In this document: piece after piece, positions 36,216-44,581 of the stretch | How positions within the stretch are numbered: the first letter of the stretch is position 1 | How the letters are laid out: each line of letters opens with the position of its first letter | NCBI RefSeq assembly: GCF_003432115.1 | Contig: NZ_QWDC01000001.1 | Location: 1,917,420-1,981,419 of the forward strand | From: Mucilaginibacter conchicola | GTDB lineage: Bacteria; Bacteroidota; Bacteroidia; Sphingobacteriales; Sphingobacteriaceae | Length of the DNA stretch: 64,000 nt | Reading direction: 5' to 3' | The notes under the pieces: model-generated | Database searches by the model: none | Seen by the model: the letters and a program-made list of their open reading frames with translations, nothing else | What the model was told of the DNA's origin: nothing | Translations under genes and position numbers: made by a program

Positions 36216-37436
36216 ATGTCTAAAATAGTTATTATCACATCCGGGCAGCCTGCCTTAAACCCGCGTTTAGTGAAAGAAGCTGATGCGTTGACAGAGGCCG
36301 GGCATAAAGTGGTAGTAATTTACGCCTACTGGAACAGATGGGGGCATTTATTTAATCAAAAATTACTGGAAGAAAAATCATGGACAACGATTTGCGCAGG
36401 GGGCAATCCAGAAACAAATAAAGTAATCTACACACTCAGTAAGATAGTTTATAAACTCAGCACATTATTTACCCGGCTCACCGGTAAAATGTGGTTGGCA
36501 GAATGGGCTATTGGCCGCCCGGCGCCCTTCTTAATGCGGGCTGCTGCAAAACAAACTGCAGATCTTTACATTGGGCACAATTTAGCAGCGTTACCCGCTA
36601 CCATTAAAGCTGCAAAAAAGCAAAAGCAACCATGCGGATTTGACGCCGAAGACCTTCACCGCTATGAAGTTAGTTCGGATCCAAATCATCCTGATGTTAT
36701 CTTAAAAAGTTTTATCGAAGATAAGTACCTGCCACAACTGGATTACCTTACTGTAAGTAGCCAACCTATTGGGAGTGCTTATCAACAATTATTCCCGTTA
36801 AGTGCACCGAAAATAGTGCGCAACGTTTTCCCAAAGAGCGATATAACCCCGCCGCCCTTAAACCGCCCTAACATGCCAATAAGGCTATTTTGGTTTTCGC
36901 AAACTTTAGGTAGCCAACGCGGGTTGCAGGATATAGCAGGTGCTTTAGCAAAACTATCACGGGAGCGCTTTGAGCTGCATTTGCTTTGCGATCAACCAGC
37001 CTATACTCTGAGTTTTAAGAAAGAGCTGATAGCGTGCGGGATAAATATCTTTTTTTATGATCCTTTGCCTGCTGATCAGATCGTGGCCTTTGCCTCGCAA
37101 TTTGATATTGGCCTGGCCACAGAGCCGGGGTTTAGTATCAACAATGATTTTGCATTAAGCAATAAGCTATTTACATATTTACAGGCTGGGTTATTTATTA
37201 TAGCAAGTGCCACTACTGCACAAAAAGCCTTTATTGAACAATATCCTGATGTTGGTAGTTTGTTCCAGTCTGGTAATATTCAAGCTTTGATTACGCTGCT
37301 ATCGGCGTTAGAGGATAATCCGGTTACTATAAAAACGGGGCAAGCGGCCTCCATTAAATTAGCCCGGACAGAACTAAATTGGGAAGCTGAAAAATTGGTG
37401 TTTTTATCAGCAACAGATGAGGCAATGAAAAGATGA
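36216..37436 (+). CDS. GT-B glycosyltransferase-like protein
   Basis: This 406-residue protein begins SKIVIITSGQPALNPRLVKEADAL, the N-terminal Rossmann strand of GT4-like enzymes, and contains CGFDAEDLHRYE and LFWFSQTLGSQRGLQDIAGAL. The C-terminal part (LSNKLFTYLQAGLFIIAS) fits the donor-binding lobe. No membrane helix is evident. Its stop overlaps the ATG of the next gene. Confidence 0.78.
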   Translation: MSKIVIITSGQPALNPRLVKEADALTEAGHKVVVIYAYWNRWGHLFNQKLLEEKSWTTICAGGNPETNKVIYTLSKIVYKLSTLFTRLTGKMWLAEWAIGRPAPFLMRAAAKQTADLYIGHNLAALPATIKAAKKQKQPCGFDAEDLHRYEVSSDPNHPDVILKSFIEDKYLPQLDYLTVSSQPIGSAYQQLFPLSAPKIVRNVFPKSDITPPPLNRPNMPIRLFWFSQTLGSQRGLQDIAGALAKLSRERFELHLLCDQPAYTLSFKKELIACGINIFFYDPLPADQIVAFASQFDIGLATEPGFSINNDFALSNKLFTYLQAGLFIIASATTAQKAFIEQYPDVGSLFQSGNIQALITLLSALEDNPVTIKTGQAASIKLARTELNWEAEKLVFLSATDEAMKR

Positions 37437-38746
37437 AGCGAGTACTGATCATCAGCCCTAATTTCCCGCCATCAAATGCTGCAGATATGCAACGCGTTAG
37501 GATGAGTTTGCCCTATTTTAAAGAGTTTAATTGGCAAGCCGAGGTAGTTGCTGTAGATGAACGATATTCTGACTTGGTTAAAGATGAACTTTTACTTGAA
37601 AGTTTACCCATTGAAGTCAAAATTCACAAGGTAAAGGCGCTGGAAAAGAAATGGACCTCAAAGGTTGGTTTGGGTAGCCTCGCCTTAAGATCAATGTGGT
37701 ACTATCGCAAAAAGGTAAATTCTTTGCTTAAGGCCCGTAAGTTTGATCTTATATATTTTTCAACTACGGAGTTCCCGGTATGTATACTTGGAGCTTATTG
37801 GAAAAGAAAATTCGGGGTTCCTTATATTATAGATATGCAGGACCCCTGGCATTCAGATTATTACCAGGATAAACCCAAACATCAACGCCCCGCTAAATAT
37901 TGGTTTTCATACCGTCTTAATAAATACCTTGAGCCTATTGCCATTAAAAGCGTTGATGGCTTAATAAGTGTATCTGAAAGTTACCTTAAAACTTTGAATA
38001 ACAGATACCCAATTTTAAAAAATATCCCCCAGGCTACCGTCACATTTGGTGCCTACGAAAAAGATCTTAAAATAGCGCTTGATAACAGCCATAGATTTGC
38101 GCCGTTATTAGACTCTGCATTTAAAAATATTGTTTACGTTGGCAGAGGTGGTGCAGATATGCGTAAAGCTTTAGAAATGCTGTTTGAGGCTTTAAAACAA
38201 AAGACTCTTGAGAACGCTGAACTTGTCAATAAATTGAAATTTTATTTCATCGGTACAAGTTACGCGCCTAAGGGCTTGGGGCAAGCCAGCATCTTGCCTA
38301 TTGCTTACCAGTATGGGCTACAAAACAATGTTATCGAGGTTACGGATAGAATAAGTTACTATCACACCTTGTTGACCTTAAAACAAGCTGATGCTTTATT
38401 TATTCCGGGATCTGACGATCCGGGTTATACGGCATCAAAGATCTATCCCTATTTACTAACTGCTAAACCATTGCTTGCAATTTTTAATAGACAAAGCAGT
38501 GTGGTGCCCATCTTAAAAAAATGTACTATACACGCCACAATTTTAACACTGCCTGATGACGAAGAAGGAGCCGATAATGCGATTTTACGTTCTTTAGTAA
38601 CCAATTGGGCAAATAATGATTTTAAGAATATAGAGGTCACAAGCGAATTTGAAAATTACAGCGCGCGCACTTTAACTCAAAAACAGATTGAATTGTTTAA
38701 TAAGGTAAATATGAACCATACAGAAGATAACTTTACCGCGATTTGA
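37433..38746 (+). CDS. GT-B glycosyltransferase-like protein
   Basis: This 437-residue protein starts KRVLIISPNFPPSNAADMQRVRMSLPYF, a form common in GT4-like transferases, and has YIIDMQDPWHSDYYQDKP in the first domain and IVYVGRGGADMRKALEMLFEAL at the start of the second. PGSDDPGYTASKIYPYLLTAKPLLAIF near residue 325 lies in the donor-binding region. The family is inferred, not certain. It is coupled to both neighbours by 4-bp overlaps. Confidence 0.78.
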   Translation: MKRVLIISPNFPPSNAADMQRVRMSLPYFKEFNWQAEVVAVDERYSDLVKDELLLESLPIEVKIHKVKALEKKWTSKVGLGSLALRSMWYYRKKVNSLLKARKFDLIYFSTTEFPVCILGAYWKRKFGVPYIIDMQDPWHSDYYQDKPKHQRPAKYWFSYRLNKYLEPIAIKSVDGLISVSESYLKTLNNRYPILKNIPQATVTFGAYEKDLKIALDNSHRFAPLLDSAFKNIVYVGRGGADMRKALEMLFEALKQKTLENAELVNKLKFYFIGTSYAPKGLGQASILPIAYQYGLQNNVIEVTDRISYYHTLLTLKQADALFIPGSDDPGYTASKIYPYLLTAKPLLAIFNRQSSVVPILKKCTIHATILTLPDDEEGADNAILRSLVTNWANNDFKNIEVTSEFENYSARTLTQKQIELFNKVNMNHTEDNFTAI

Positions 38747-39897
38747 AAAAACTGGCTATTATTTCAACGCATCCAATTCAATATTATGCGCCGGTATTTA
38801 AGTTATTGGCCAAAAGGAATATAATCTCTGTAAAAGTGTTTTATACGCTTGGGCACCAAACTGAAAACTACGACCATGGTTTTAACCAAAAAATTGCATG
38901 GGATATCCCCTTGTTAGATGGATATGACTATGAATGGACGAAAAACACATCCCAATCTCCTGGCACACATCATCCCGGGGGGATTGTAAACCCGGATCTA
39001 ATTAAAGAGATTGAAGAGTTTAAACCGGATGCTTTATTAGTATTTGGCTGGAACTATCGCAGCCATTTAACTATTTTAAAATACTTTAAGAATAAAATAC
39101 CTATACTATTCAGAGGCGATTCAACCCTGTTGAATAAAACTAACCCTATAAAAGAGATACTAAAGACATTTTACTTAAAATGGGTTTATAGCCATGTTAG
39201 TCACGCGTTTTACGTTGGCAAACGCAATAAAGCCTACTTTAAAAAATATGGCTTAAGAGAAAATCAGCTATCATTTGCGCCTCATGCAATAGATAACGAA
39301 AGATTTAAAGTTAACCGCACACCGGAAGTTATTCTCCTTAGGGAATCATTGCAGATAGGACCAGACAGTGTGTTAATTGTATACGCAGGAAAATTTGAAC
39401 CTGTCAAAAATCTAAAACTGCTGGTATCTGCTGTAGCAAGCTTAAACACACCTGATATTCATTTGCTATTGGTTGGAAACGGAGAAAACGAAGCCGACTT
39501 AAAGTTGCAAGTTGCTTCTGCTGGCGTTCAATCTAATATTCATTTTATGAATTTCGTGAATCAATCATACATCCCTGTCATTTACCAAGCTGCTGATATT
39601 TATTGTCTGCCATCTATGTCAGAAACATGGGGATTATCTGTAAACGAGGCAATGGCTTGTAGAAAAGCAATTTTGGCTTCTGATAAAGTGGGTTGCGCTA
39701 TTGATTTGGTTAAAAATGATTACAACGGACTTATATTTAAAAGTGATAATGAACTTAGCCTTATGAACGCACTTACCAGGCTAACTCGATCTAAGCAAGC
39801 TTTGAAAATTTATGGCGAACGTTCTGCAGAACTAATCGAATCCTGGAATTTCAAATCAATTGCAGAAGCGATCGAAAACCACATGCAGACGAAATAA
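38743..39897 (+). CDS. GT4-family glycosyltransferase
   Basis: This 384-residue GT-B enzyme, the last of the cluster, has KLAIISTHPIQYYAPVFKLLAKR at the N-terminus, VYAGKFEPVKNLKLLVSAV between domains and the donor motif SETWGLSVNEAMACRKAIL with E-x7-E. The gene starts with TTG and overlaps the previous stop. A stretch of 380 bp without genes follows, so the glycan operon may end here, although no clear terminator is seen. Confidence 0.87.
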   Translation: MKKLAIISTHPIQYYAPVFKLLAKRNIISVKVFYTLGHQTENYDHGFNQKIAWDIPLLDGYDYEWTKNTSQSPGTHHPGGIVNPDLIKEIEEFKPDALLVFGWNYRSHLTILKYFKNKIPILFRGDSTLLNKTNPIKEILKTFYLKWVYSHVSHAFYVGKRNKAYFKKYGLRENQLSFAPHAIDNERFKVNRTPEVILLRESLQIGPDSVLIVYAGKFEPVKNLKLLVSAVASLNTPDIHLLLVGNGENEADLKLQVASAGVQSNIHFMNFVNQSYIPVIYQAADIYCLPSMSETWGLSVNEAMACRKAILASDKVGCAIDLVKNDYNGLIFKSDNELSLMNALTRLTRSKQALKIYGERSAELIESWNFKSIAEAIENHMQTK

Positions 39898-40277
39898 AAA
39901 ATTAGCTATTGAAAAGCAACACATCAGAAACGATGCTAACTATTTAAAAATACACCTCTTTTGAAGCCTAAACTACGGGCTTGAAACATCTGCCGCATTC
40001 CTACCCATCTAAACCTGCCGCCCGGCACTCTCACACTTCTTTTAAAGATAAAAATCAGACGATTGTAAGTATATTTTGGTCGTCTTACTTTAATTCTTTA
40101 GGAATATTTTACTCCCCTTCATAATCTCGTCTCCTATTTAACGTCCCGTTTTACAAAAAATCCTAAATCTAACTGTTGAATCAGTATACCTAACCTTCCC
40201 AAGCAGAGACTTTTGTAACTAAAAATTAAAACCAACGTACAACCTATCTGTTTAAAAGATAGCTAAGGCATTGGGGG
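39898..40277. other. Non-coding stretch between the glycan cluster and the CPLD-tail genes
   Basis: This AT-rich region has no gene I can support. The only structure noted is a 6-bp inverted repeat, AGACGA at 40057-40062 and TCGTCT at 40080-40085, around an AT-rich loop. A long untranslated leader for the next gene is possible. Confidence 0.35.
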
Positions 40278-40706
40278 ATGGTTATGGGAAGGAAGGAAGA
40301 TAAGTTATCTTATTTCAGCATTGTTAGCTTTGCTTTCATTGCGATGTGGTTTTTATGTGCCCCTTTCGAAGTTAAGGCTCAACAGGGTTGTTACGTGAGT
40401 GCAAACAATACAATTTACACAAATGGATTCCTAAACGTACTCAATGTCTATGTAGGCGGAACACCTCACACCACTAATTGCCCGGTAGGCTCAACACCGG
40501 CAACTCAAGTTTATATACCTGTTGCTACCAATGGTGATGGATGTCTTGTAGCACTATCGCCGGGTAGTCCGTTAAGCCTTGGTGCTATGTATACGTACAG
40601 AATATCTAACTGTCCACTGGATGATTATCTGCCTTTATTATTGGTCACGGTAGTATTAATCACCATTACACGTCTAAGAAAAGCGCGACGAGTGTATAGC
40701 ACCTGA
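40278..40706 (+). CDS. Small secreted four-cysteine protein with C-terminal CPLD sorting-type tail (copy 1)
   Basis: No named family was recognised for this 142-residue protein. It has a signal peptide ending VKAQ, a mature part of about 80 residues with four cysteines (spacing 29, 20 and 22 residues), and an end made of NCPLDDYLPLL, a hydrophobic helix and the basic tail RLRKARR. Two neighbours, at 40872 and 41333, share this plan. A short motif, a helix and a basic tail form the tripartite layout of exosortase (PEP-CTERM-like) sorting tags. The protein is probably processed at the outer face of the inner membrane and released or glycan-linked (inference). Confidence 0.75.
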   Translation: MVMGRKEDKLSYFSIVSFAFIAMWFLCAPFEVKAQQGCYVSANNTIYTNGFLNVLNVYVGGTPHTTNCPVGSTPATQVYIPVATNGDGCLVALSPGSPLSLGAMYTYRISNCPLDDYLPLLLVTVVLITITRLRKARRVYST

Positions 40707-40871
40707 TGCCGAAAAGCATTAACAATAAAAGCCTGTTTATTTTATAAATACTTAATGAAATAATAGCAACAGTGGCTACTTTCAATCAGTTCAATTTGCG
40801 TATTATTGCGTAACAAAATTAAAAAAACTGCGTATAAAGGCATGTTTTTTAATTGGCAGTAATATCGGTGC

Positions 40872-41330
40872 ATGGAAGCAAGAGAAAAGAGTAAAGGTCT
40901 ATTTTTTATTAGTATTAAGAAAATCGTTTTTGTTATCCTATTGATAAGCATCAATCTTAAATCAAACGCACAGGCGGGTCAGGGTTGCGTGGTAAGCGAT
41001 ATTTTTTTTGGGACAAGAATTTATGTTAGCTATACAGGCGATCGTACCTTTATTACGAACTACCCAATTTACGAGGATGTCTTTTCAGTTGCTTGTGCAA
41101 ACGGAGCAACCAACCAGATAAAAAAGCTTGGCACGGGTGGTACCCAAAATTGTGCGATAGGCTCTGTCTTTGTTTATCAGACTGGTAAAATTTATAATTA
41201 TACTACCTTTACCTGCCCTTTAGATGATTATCTGCCTTTGCTGTTTGTGCCTATTGCGTTGGTTGGGGTTTGGAGAATAAAAATGGCTAATAAGAAAAGG
41301 CAATCTTTTTCTTCAAAACTAAAGTATTAA
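40872..41330 (+). CDS. Small secreted four-cysteine protein with C-terminal CPLD sorting-type tail (copy 2)
   Basis: This 152-residue protein repeats the plan of the preceding gene: a signal peptide ending KSNA, mature start QAGQGCVVS, four cysteines (spacing 35, 18 and 20) and the tail TCPLDDYLPLLFVPIALVGVW followed by RIKMANKKR. The stretch CPLDDYLPLL is identical in both, while the middle parts have diverged, so the tail is the conserved element. It is 165 bp after copy 1 and its end nearly touches copy 3 on the other strand (2-bp gap). Function unknown. Confidence 0.75.
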   Translation: MEAREKSKGLFFISIKKIVFVILLISINLKSNAQAGQGCVVSDIFFGTRIYVSYTGDRTFITNYPIYEDVFSVACANGATNQIKKLGTGGTQNCAIGSVFVYQTGKIYNYTTFTCPLDDYLPLLFVPIALVGVWRIKMANKKRQSFSSKLKY

Positions 41331-41332
41331 TC

Positions 41333-41749
41333 TTAGATGCTAAAAATAAATCGTTTTCTGATAATGTACATACCTACGCATCCGAAAACGATCAACAATA
41401 TCGCTGAATAAGAATCAAGAGGGCAGCTATTATCACTGTCTAGCCATGTAATCACAGCAGCATAAGTAGCAACCCCTATAATATCACATGCTTGATATGG
41501 GCTAGCAAATTTGTATTTATTATCACGTACACCACACCCTAAGTTTTCTTGGTCATAAGTCCTTAAACGAATAGAGGATCCACTTTGATAAAGCCAATTG
41601 CCATTTATAGGATTTGTACTTGGAACTGTATTTCTTATTAGATAAATCCTGTTATTATAAAGGCAACCTGTTCCCCCGAAACCTTTAGTTGTAAATATGA
41701 GGGCAATCATGCAAACAATACATACTCTTAATAAAAATTTCAAGCGCAT
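41333..41749 (-). CDS. Small secreted four-cysteine protein with C-terminal CPLD sorting-type tail (copy 3)
   Basis: This 138-residue protein, on the opposite strand, has a signal peptide ending TKGFG, mature start GTGCLYNN, four cysteines (spacing 42, 15 and 20) and the tail SCPLDSYSAILLIVFGCVGMY followed by IIRKRF. It keeps CPLD-x-Y but not the following LPLL, which narrows the motif core. The shared last-interval length of 20-22 residues between the third and fourth cysteines suggests a conserved disulfide fold. Opposite orientation means that it has its own promoter. Confidence 0.72.
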   Translation of the reverse strand: MRLKFLLRVCIVCMIALIFTTKGFGGTGCLYNNRIYLIRNTVPSTNPINGNWLYQSGSSIRLRTYDQENLGCGVRDNKYKFASPYQACDIIGVATYAAVITWLDSDNSCPLDSYSAILLIVFGCVGMYIIRKRFIFSI

Positions 41750-42106
41750 AGTTCAACAGTTAAATTTTTCAGCAAACAAACTTAAAACAAAAAAAGTGCC
41801 TTAGAAACTATTTGAATGTTATTGATAACACTAAAAGTTGTAATTCGAGTAAACACAGTAATCACATTTAAGTCCAGTTAACGAAACAAGTAACTTTCTT
41901 TAAAAACACGATCCTTTTTACGTATTCTTAAATCGTCTGGTTTTAGTCAATAGGAATAAAAATACCCGTTTTGTGTAAGGTATTCCCAAATCAAGCTTAG
42001 TTAAAACCTCTTGCTCGTGTTAGAATATTTGTCAGAATCTCAAGGGCTGCCTATTTCAAACTTAATTGCATTAATCTTGCTATCTTTATATTCTCTATAA
42101 ACGTTA
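41750..42106. other. Divergent AT-rich intergenic region before the Wzc-like gene
   Basis: This 357-bp stretch separates the third CPLD-tail gene from the Wzc-like gene, so it should hold two divergent promoters. A -7-like TATCTTTA at 42081-42088 lies 18 bp before the Wzc start, but a TTG at proper spacing is missing. No gene or RNA was recognised. Confidence 0.35.
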
Positions 42107-44533
42107 ATGGAAAATCATTCTACAGAAATAAAAAGATCCATAAGTCAAACTATTGATTTCTACAAAATTTACCGGGTATTTTTAAGTCGTTGGTATTGGA
42201 TATTGTTCTGTTTGATATTTGCACTTGGCATCGCAAAATTAAAACTGCTTTACGTTAAACCAGTGTACGCTGCCAGTAGTTCTATGAAATTGCAAGATGC
42301 TTCACAAGGTCTCAATAATGCAAGTGCAAGTGGTTTCCCACAAACGTTTAACTACACTGATAAGATCCAGGCAGAAAGTTACACCATCCGCTCAAACCAG
42401 GTTATCCTGGATGCTATTGCTAAATTGAATTATAAAATTTCTTATTATATAGTTGGGAGGATTAATTTAACCGAAGTTTACCCAGACGTTCCATTCAATA
42501 TAGACATTTTAAAACAAGATTCAGTAAACTTTAGCAGAGAAGTTTACCAGGTTGAAGATATCGACGGAAAGACTTTTTCCCTTAGCAATCCCAACGATCT
42601 TAAAAAAGACGGCAAAAAATATCGATATGGCGAAGTGATATCACTTGGCAACATGCAATTCAGTATTGTTAGCCAAATACCGGCAAAAGCGACCTACAGG
42701 TTTAATTTCAATGGCAATCAAGATTTTATAGGCAGAATATTGAGTGGACTTTCTATTGGCGAAGCTGCAAAATTTACGAATGTGATGAATTTGTCTCAAA
42801 CTGATGGCAATGCAGCTTTTGCGGCTAATATTTTGAATGAGATAATGAAATCATATATCAAATATGATCTTATTCAAAAAAGGCTCTCGGCTAACCAAAC
42901 AGCAGAATTTATTGATAATCAATTATCTTTTATTGACCAGGCAACCAATAAATCGGGGAACAACTTAGCTGCTTACAAGGCTGTTAACAACATGACAGAC
43001 ATTGGAACTGCCTCTGCTGATGTTGTTGCCAAACTTTCAGATTACGAAAAGCAAAAGGCAGTACTAAAAATTGAAATGCTCGGCATAGATCGTTTGACGC
43101 AGCAATTGACCAGTAATAATAACAAAATAGATATTAATTTAGATCTGGAAGGCAATCTTGACGCCCTGGCCAGTGGTTTGGTATCGCAACTAAACAAGCT
43201 TATTTCTAATAGAGATGAAATGGCAGCGCAGTACAATACCAATTCTGCGCCTATGAAATCTATTGATAATCAAATATCAAAAATTAAAGATGCGATACAA
43301 AATAATATCCTTTCGTTAAAAAGCCGAAAACTTGAACAATTAAAATTTATTGACCAGCAAATTAATTCAATCAACGGGGCAATTAAAACTATTCCAAAAA
43401 AAGAGCAGCAATTTGTAAAGCTTAATGCAAATTTTGAGGTAAACAACAAAGTCCGTTCTTATTTATCGGAGAAAAAGCTTGAAGCAGAGATGAACGCTGC
43501 AGCAGTAGTTCCGGGTGCATCAATTGTAAACACAGCTTACCCAAGCGGTATTTCGATAGCTGCAGACTCAACCCGAATTTACGCCCTCGCTATCATGGCG
43601 GGTTTAGCAGCGGGGGTTGGTCTTATTTTATTAGTTCGCTTTCTTAATCCGTACATATATGATAAAGAAACCGTAGAGGCACTTACTCAAACCCCTATCA
43701 TTGGCGTAATAAGACAATTTCCTTCTTTTATCGATAAAAGCAATACACAGGCATTATCCTTATCCAGGCCCAAATCTGTTTTCGCCGAATCTGTACGTTC
43801 GGTCAGAACAAACTTAAGCTTTATGGCCGGCCACAAAAAAAGTAAGATAATTTGCATAACATCTGAAATTTCCGGAGAAGGCAAATCATTTGTTACCATA
43901 AATTTGGCAAGCACCTTGGCGTTAATCGATAAAAAAATAATTTTAATAGCAGGTGATCTGCGAAAATCAAGGTTACATCACGCATTCGGCCTTAATAACG
44001 ATAAAGGCCTAAGTACTTATTTATCAAATCAACACACATTAGAAGACATACTGGTGCATGATGAGCCTCATAAAATAGATTTCATCCCATCAGGCCCGGT
44101 TCCTCCAAATCCATCAGAGTTGCTACACACCGACAAGATGAAAACTTTTTTGCAAGAGCTATCCTCTGTCTACGATTATGTGCTCGTGGATACCGCGCCT
44201 GTTGGCTTAGTTTCTGATGCAATTCCTCTTATCCGGGAGTCGGATATCAATCTATTCATCATCAGGTCTGGAAAATCTCAATTAAGGGCCGCCAATATCC
44301 CGGAAAGGTTATCACGAGAGTATGGTTTAACCAATATGGCTATCGTTCTTAATGCTTTCGGGAACGATGCGTTGCATTCAAATTATTACACTACAGATTA
44401 CAGTAAAGGCGGCGGCAACGAAACTTATTACTATTCAGATTATTCTGGCTATGCGGCTTCGGGCTATTATGAAGATGAGCCTAAAAAATGGTGGCAGTTT
44501 TGGAAGCTTAGCGATAAAAACGCTAAAGATTAA
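42107..44533 (+). CDS. Wzc-type polysaccharide co-polymerase / tyrosine autokinase
   Basis: This 808-residue inner-membrane protein controls chain length and export of a Wzy-made polysaccharide. It has an N-terminal Wzz domain with helix 1 at about residues 31-47, coiled-coil periplasmic stretches, helix 2 near 488-508 and a cytoplasmic BY-kinase with Walker A SGEGKSF near 588 and Walker B YVLVDTAP near 690. The Walker A-prime region reads LIAGDLRKS, where the usual first Asp is replaced. The tail is a tyrosine cluster (NYYTTDYS, ETYYYSDYSGY), the expected autophosphorylation site. The Wzy-like gene follows 48 bp later. Confidence 0.9.
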   Translation: MENHSTEIKRSISQTIDFYKIYRVFLSRWYWILFCLIFALGIAKLKLLYVKPVYAASSSMKLQDASQGLNNASASGFPQTFNYTDKIQAESYTIRSNQVILDAIAKLNYKISYYIVGRINLTEVYPDVPFNIDILKQDSVNFSREVYQVEDIDGKTFSLSNPNDLKKDGKKYRYGEVISLGNMQFSIVSQIPAKATYRFNFNGNQDFIGRILSGLSIGEAAKFTNVMNLSQTDGNAAFAANILNEIMKSYIKYDLIQKRLSANQTAEFIDNQLSFIDQATNKSGNNLAAYKAVNNMTDIGTASADVVAKLSDYEKQKAVLKIEMLGIDRLTQQLTSNNNKIDINLDLEGNLDALASGLVSQLNKLISNRDEMAAQYNTNSAPMKSIDNQISKIKDAIQNNILSLKSRKLEQLKFIDQQINSINGAIKTIPKKEQQFVKLNANFEVNNKVRSYLSEKKLEAEMNAAAVVPGASIVNTAYPSGISIAADSTRIYALAIMAGLAAGVGLILLVRFLNPYIYDKETVEALTQTPIIGVIRQFPSFIDKSNTQALSLSRPKSVFAESVRSVRTNLSFMAGHKKSKIICITSEISGEGKSFVTINLASTLALIDKKIILIAGDLRKSRLHHAFGLNNDKGLSTYLSNQHTLEDILVHDEPHKIDFIPSGPVPPNPSELLHTDKMKTFLQELSSVYDYVLVDTAPVGLVSDAIPLIRESDINLFIIRSGKSQLRAANIPERLSREYGLTNMAIVLNAFGNDALHSNYYTTDYSKGGGNETYYYSDYSGYAASGYYEDEPKKWWQFWKLSDKNAKD

Positions 44534-44581
44534 TCTATCTTAAATCCAGGTTAAGAAGAAGATATTGCAAATAATCAGACA

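Noticed and set aside
21187..39897. Glycan cluster as a secondary-metabolite or phage-defence island
   Set aside because: All recognisable genes are glycan assembly enzymes; no polyketide, peptide synthetase, nuclease or restriction genes are present.
39898..40277. Search for a tRNA, riboswitch or small RNA in the long gap after the glycan cluster
   Set aside because: No cloverleaf or known riboswitch core seen; only one weak inverted repeat.
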